Assembly: GCA_007131465.1 (NCBI GenBank)
Contig: SLQN01000408.1
Coordinates: forward strand, 1 to 9,412
Length of the DNA stretch: 9,412 nt
Source: Paracoccaceae bacterium
GTDB lineage: Bacteria; Pseudomonadota; Alphaproteobacteria; Rhodobacterales; Rhodobacteraceae
Direction: 5' to 3'
Numbering within the stretch: the stretch's first letter is position 1; each line of letters opens with the position of its first letter. Under the pieces are notes generated by a model. It did not search any database and was not told the DNA's origin. It worked only from the letters and a program-made list of their open reading frames with translations. Made by a program: the position numbers and the translations under genes. Shown here piece by piece: positions 6,805 to 9,412 of the stretch.

Positions 6805-7497
6805 TCAGGCGTCGGGTGACAGTTTCCACCGCGCTTCATTGGCTTCAATAGCGCGGATGCGGTCGTCGGTCTTAGGATGGCTCATCAGCCATGTAGGCGC
6901 GCCGCCGCCGATCCCGACCAGACCTTCCAGTTTCTGAAACAGCGTCTTTTGCGGGTCTGTGCCGATCCCGGCCTTGACCAGCAGCGCCGAGGCGTAGGCA
7001 TCAGCTTCGTATTCGTCATCGCGGCTGAGACGCGCCATCAGAAGCGTGGTCACGAAATTGGCAATGATGATCCCCAGACCAGGCAGGAACCGGTTGAAGA
7101 TGGTCGCCAGCGCCATGCGGATCGCGTTGCTGCCCGAGAAATCGATCATCCGCTTGCGCGAATGGCCAAGGGCGACATGGCCAAGCTCATGCGCGATGAC
7201 GCTCGCCATTTCTTCGGCGGACACTTCGCCCTGCCGGTATTTGTTGTAGAAGCCGCGCGTGATGAAGATGCGCCCGTCCGGTGCAGCCAGCCCATTCACA
7301 GGGTCAATCTCGTAGATATGCACAACGATGCGGTCCACCCCCACGGCCTCTGCCATCCGGTCCGTCAGTTTCTTCAGCCGCCCGTCCGCCAGCGGCGTCG
7401 ATCGCGCATCAAGGTCCTGCTTGGTGCGCCAGGAGGAGAACCAGTACATGACCAGACCATAGGCCAGCAGGATAAGGATCGGTGTGAGTTTCAACAT
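6805..7497 (-). CDS. M48-family membrane zinc metallopeptidase
   Basis: A 230-residue peptidase with the zinc signature HELGH (103-107) in the context SVIAHELGHVALGH, and a third-ligand region RDDEYEADAYA (159-169) in which E162 is the likely ligand. An N-terminal hydrophobic helix (about 3-20) should anchor it in the inner membrane, and a second hydrophobic stretch (about 137-155) after the active-site helix is either a membrane segment or a hydrophobic core helix. The domain before HELGH (PVNGLAAPDGRIFITRGF, 66-83) is the usual M48 substrate-strand region. The closing MSHPKTDDRI motif is also typical. It is a compact form without TPR repeats, unlike periplasmic BepA. It follows the ZIP gene after 41 bases with no strong ribosome binding site, probably sharing its transcript. 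Likely role: quality control of membrane or exported proteins, by family inference. Confidence 0.9.
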   Translation of the reverse strand: MLKLTPILILLAYGLVMYWFSSWRTKQDLDARSTPLADGRLKKLTDRMAEAVGVDRIVVHIYEIDPVNGLAAPDGRIFITRGFYNKYRQGEVSAEEMASVIAHELGHVALGHSRKRMIDFSGSNAIRMALATIFNRFLPGLGIIIANFVTTLLMARLSRDDEYEADAYASALLVKAGIGTDPQKTLFQKLEGLVGIGGGAPTWLMSHPKTDDRIRAIEANEARWKLSPDA

Positions 7498-7538
7498 GTT
7501 TCAGATATGGGGCAGGGGGCGGGTTTCGGCAATGCCCT

Positions 7539-8279
7539 TCAGCCCAAAACCAGCGTCACCCCCATCATCGCGCTGAAGGCCAGCGTCACGATAACGCCGA
7601 TCTGCGACTGGTCCGTGCCCGCTTGGGCTTCGGGCAGCAATTCGGAGAAGATCATCCACAGCATCGCCCCGGCGGCCAGTCCCAGCCCGATGGGCAGGAA
7701 GGGGGCGACGGCCAGCACGAACAGGAAGGCAGGCACGGCCAGCAACGGCTGCGGGGCCGAGGACAGGATCGCCCACCACGCCGCCTTGCCCACAGACGCC
7801 CCGCGCGGGACCATGACCAGTGCGATGGCCAGTCCTTCGGGGACATTGTGCAGTGCAATCGCGATGGTGATGAAATCCCCCAGTTCACGACCGCTGCCAT
7901 AGGCCACGCCGACGCCCACGCCCTCGGCGGCGGAATGGACGGTCATCACCCCCATGATCAGCAGGATCTTCAGCGCATCCGCCCCTTGCGCAGTGGCAAG
8001 GCTGATATCCGAGCGGCCATCGAAATACCGTTTGGCCAGCCAGATCCCGGCGAGACCCAGCAGCAGGCCAAGAAGCGTGCGCGTACCCGAAAACTCGAAG
8101 CCTTCAAAGATCAGGGAAAATGTGGCAGCGAGCATCAGCCCGGCGGCGATGGCATTGCCGTAAGCCAGCGTGCGCCCCGAGACATTGCGTAAGGCGAGCA
8201 ACGGCAGCGCACCCACACCCGTTGCAAGGGCGGTGATGGTAGCAGCGACAAAGACAAGCAGGACATCGGGCGGGAGCAT
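7539..8279 (-). CDS. ZIP-family divalent metal transporter
   Basis: A 246-residue polytopic inner-membrane protein with about eight predicted helices. The two ZIP metal-site helices are complete: HSAAEG (115-120) and HNVPEG (144-149), which supply H115, E119, H144 and E148, and a later SELLPE (212-217) fits the C-terminal helix. ZIP proteins move zinc, iron, manganese or other divalent ions into the cytoplasm; selectivity cannot be read with confidence. Helices 3 and 4 are joined by a short loop (about 84-102) without the His-rich segment seen in many eukaryotic ZIPs. The ATG (8277-8279) has no Shine-Dalgarno sequence and lies only a few bases below the predicted transcription start, so the mRNA may be leaderless. 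The promoter carries a palindromic operator resembling an iron control element, which points towards iron-linked or related metal control. M48 peptidase follows downstream. Confidence 0.9.
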   Translation of the reverse strand: MLPPDVLLVFVAATITALATGVGALPLLALRNVSGRTLAYGNAIAAGLMLAATFSLIFEGFEFSGTRTLLGLLLGLAGIWLAKRYFDGRSDISLATAQGADALKILLIMGVMTVHSAAEGVGVGVAYGSGRELGDFITIAIALHNVPEGLAIALVMVPRGASVGKAAWWAILSSAPQPLLAVPAFLFVLAVAPFLPIGLGLAAGAMLWMIFSELLPEAQAGTDQSQIGVIVTLAFSAMMGVTLVLG

Positions 8280-8286
8280 GACGACA

Positions 8287-8311
8287 CTATTTTAGAATTG
8301 TTCTAAGATAG
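8287..8311. promoter_or_regulatory. 25-bp palindromic operator, Irr-box/ICE-like
   Basis: A near-perfect inverted repeat with core TTAGAA-N3-TTCTAA (8292-8306) extends to eleven-base arms with one mismatched pair (8291 against 8307) around a three-base centre. It fills the spacer and overlaps the -10 box of the ZIP promoter, the classical position for a repressor site. The core agrees with what I recall of the iron control element bound by Irr, the haem-responsive Fur-family regulator of alphaproteobacteria. It is strikingly AT-rich for this genome. A different dimeric regulator (another Fur-family or MarR-type protein) is possible. Confidence 0.65.
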
Positions 8312-8317
8312 CGTCAG
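8289..8317 (-). promoter_or_regulatory. Predicted sigma70-type promoter of the ZIP transporter
   Basis: Read on the minus strand, CTGACG (8312-8317, four of six matches to TTGACA) is followed after exactly 17 bases by TAAAAT (8289-8294, five of six matches to TATAAT). The predicted transcription start falls around 8280-8283, one to four bases before the ATG of the ZIP gene. The element occupies the 49-base gap between the SGNH-like gene and the ZIP gene, which also argues that ZIP starts a new transcription unit. No experimental support is available. Confidence 0.6.
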
Positions 8318-8328
8318 GTGGGGCGGTG

Positions 8329-9057
8329 TCAAGCCTCCTGCGGGCGGCAGTCTGCCAGCGCGCGGCGCAGCTGCCGGAGGAACTCTGTCAGCCAGAGCTT
8401 GCCATAGGCGGCATTCATATGGCGATGTTTTTGCGGGTCGGCCTTGGTCTCGCGCGCTGCCTGTTCCAGCGTCACGGCATCTTGGCTTAACTCGGGGCGC
8501 GTCGCGATCTTCCCCGCAAGGCTGATTTCTGGCTGCGGGACCAGCGTCACCCCCAGCGGGTCGCATATATGGGCTTGCACAAGGGCCGATTCCGCGCGCG
8601 GCGGCAGCAGGCGCAGGGCGGGCTTGTCCCCGGTCTGCGCCGCCAGCGGAGCTAGCGCCGCGAAGATCGGCCTATCTGTCAGGCTGCGTAAGGCGCGGGC
8701 ATGGGCGGGCAGCAGGCTGCCCCGAAGACGCTCCAGCACCACTGCCTGCCGGAACGTCTTGCTGAACCTCCGCGGCGTGTCGCCCTGCCGTCGTCGCCCG
8801 CCAAACCCGTAGATGAGGTAGGCATCCCACGCTGCCGGGTCGATGTCGCGCAGCCCGCCCGACGTCAGCGCAAGCTGATCGGCCAATGCAGGGGAGGTGG
8901 GGCAGTAGCGTCCGTCACGGATCGTCATGTCGCGCGTCTGGTTCGACCGCGCGGCGAAAAATCCAAGTCGCAGGTCGGGGTTTTGCAGGCAGACCTCATC
9001 CGCCGCCCGTTTGAGCGCGCCGACATGGCTGTTGCCCAGAACGCAAAGCCGCATCAT
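8329..9057 (-). CDS. SGNH-hydrolase-like protein of unknown function
   Basis: A 242-residue protein I cannot assign to a named function. It begins with a hydrophobic strand and VLGNSHVGALK (6-16), which looks like SGNH block I with S10 as potential nucleophile in a G-N-S-H setting. Near the C-terminus DPQKHRHMNAAYG (207-219) resembles the final block, which carries the catalytic Asp and His (D207 with H211 or H213). In between, a YGFGG turn (83-87) and a basic stretch GRRRQGD (87-93) stand out. There is no signal peptide or membrane helix, so it is probably cytoplasmic. Two adjacent ATG codons start the gene; the first overlaps the GSCFA stop by four bases, so coupled translation is likely. 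Its partner, itself SGNH-like, suggests a shared role in acyl or glycan modification of surface material, which is inference. Confidence 0.75.
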   Translation of the reverse strand: MMRLCVLGNSHVGALKRAADEVCLQNPDLRLGFFAARSNQTRDMTIRDGRYCPTSPALADQLALTSGGLRDIDPAAWDAYLIYGFGGRRRQGDTPRRFSKTFRQAVVLERLRGSLLPAHARALRSLTDRPIFAALAPLAAQTGDKPALRLLPPRAESALVQAHICDPLGVTLVPQPEISLAGKIATRPELSQDAVTLEQAARETKADPQKHRHMNAAYGKLWLTEFLRQLRRALADCRPQEA

Positions 9058-9412
9058 CGGCCCTGCTGCCCGAAGGCATCTAGCAGTTCTTCCTCGCAGA
9101 CCACATCCGCCGCGGTTGCGCGGCTGGATACTCCGCGCGCCTTGGGCGCGGGCGCGGGGGTTCCGAATTGCGCGGCCATGTCGTTAAAAAAGCTGTCCAT
9201 GACGAAGCGAACGCCTTCGGGTGTCACATGGCGTTTGTCCGGGGCAAAGAAGCGCCCCTCGAAAACCGGGCTGGTGATCAACTCGAAGGAGGGAAAGTAA
9301 TCCGTATCCGCACGACTGGCGGCGAGTGCTCCGGCGACCGCGCGCAAGATGGCCTTGGACTGGGCTGTGGCGGTCAGCACATGCGCCCCGCTTGCCGTCG
9401 CGGCCAGCGGCA
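9054..9412 (-). CDS. GSCFA-domain protein, C-terminal part, truncated by the window edge
   Basis: The frame is open from the right edge of the window to the TGA at 9054-9056, giving 118 complete codons. Residues read PLAATASGAHVLTA, then a segment SKAILRAVAG, then DYFPSFELI and DKRHVTPEGV. This series (SK-x-x-LRAVAG, DYFPS[FY]E, and D-x-RHV near the end) is characteristic of the GSCFA family, whose members are SGNH-hydrolase relatives; the His of RHV is the likely catalytic one. The nucleophile region lies outside the window. A GTG at 9378-9380 is inside the domain and not the true start, because the homologous sequence continues upstream of it. The tail after the domain (about 40 residues with an Ala/Pro linker and VVCEEELLDAF) is also typical of Rhodobacteraceae members. 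Function unproven; several members sit near surface polysaccharide genes. Confidence 0.82.
   Translation of the reverse strand, partial: PLAATASGAHVLTATAQSKAILRAVAGALAASRADTDYFPSFELITSPVFEGRFFAPDKRHVTPEGVRFVMDSFFNDMAAQFGTPAPAPKARGVSSRATAADVVCEEELLDAFGQQGR

Noticed and set aside
6645..6848. A 67-codon minus-strand open frame crossing the M48 stop and the intergenic gap
   Set aside because: Cys/Arg/His-rich translation, no ribosome binding site, out of frame with M48 and no family features.
8303..8566. An 87-codon minus-strand frame running over the end of the SGNH-like gene into the ZIP promoter
   Set aside because: It lies in another frame of a better-supported gene, is Pro/Arg/Gly-rich and shows no ribosome binding site or domain.
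9378..9380. GTG as start codon of a 108-residue protein at the right edge
   Set aside because: The GSCFA-type sequence continues in frame upstream of the GTG to the edge, so the gene is truncated by the window rather than short.
1..9412. Mobile elements, CRISPR arrays, tRNA genes, toxin-antitoxin or defence genes
   Set aside because: No transposase or integrase motifs, no regularly spaced direct repeats, no tRNA-like conserved arms and no small coupled toxin/antitoxin frames were recognised on either strand.

Overview
The window looks like chromosomal DNA of an alphaproteobacterium, most likely a member of the Rhodobacteraceae. The DNA is GC-rich, codons strongly favour G/C in third positions, most genes abut or overlap by a few bases, and the protein families are typical of that group (SPOR lipoprotein next to a PBP5-type carboxypeptidase, then tmk-holB-tatD-MBL hydrolase; a GSCFA protein next to a small SGNH-like protein). 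Almost everything is on the minus strand. No tRNA, rRNA, CRISPR array, insertion sequence or phage gene was seen.

Layout, left to right: (1) bases 1-114, plus strand: the last 37 codons of a gene that enters from the left, possibly a MarR-type regulator. (2) Bases 133-6604, minus strand, read right to left: a compact run of seven genes, being an SPOR/RlpA-like lipoprotein, a D-Ala-D-Ala carboxypeptidase, thymidylate kinase, DNA polymerase III delta', a TatD-family hydrolase, a PhnP-like metallo-beta-lactamase-fold hydrolase and an AEC-family transporter. Junctions are 4-base or 1-base overlaps or gaps of 2, 3, 21 and 23 bases, so this is very probably one operon. It joins cell-wall trimming with nucleotide supply and replication; its tmk-holB-tatD core is widely conserved. 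(3) Bases 6605-6804: a 200-base gap that must hold the operon's leader; it contains two small adjacent palindromes and only a weak promoter candidate. (4) Bases 6805-8279, minus strand: a ZIP-family metal transporter followed by a small membrane M48 zinc metallopeptidase, probably co-transcribed. (5) Bases 8329-9412, minus strand: the C-terminal third or so of a GSCFA-domain protein, entering from the right, overlapping by 4 bases a small SGNH-hydrolase-like protein of unknown function.

The two points most worth attention: first, the ZIP promoter, where a near-perfect 25-bp palindrome with core TTAGAA-N3-TTCTAA fills the spacer and -10 box and resembles the alphaproteobacterial iron control element bound by Irr; its predicted transcript would be almost leaderless. 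Second, the SPOR lipoprotein, whose middle part aligns, mostly without gaps, to the RlpA lytic-transglycosylase domain but lacks its acidic catalytic residues, and which sits in the same rlpA-dacA order as in Escherichia coli. I did not see a clearly new multi-gene defence or mobile system; most of the window is housekeeping.
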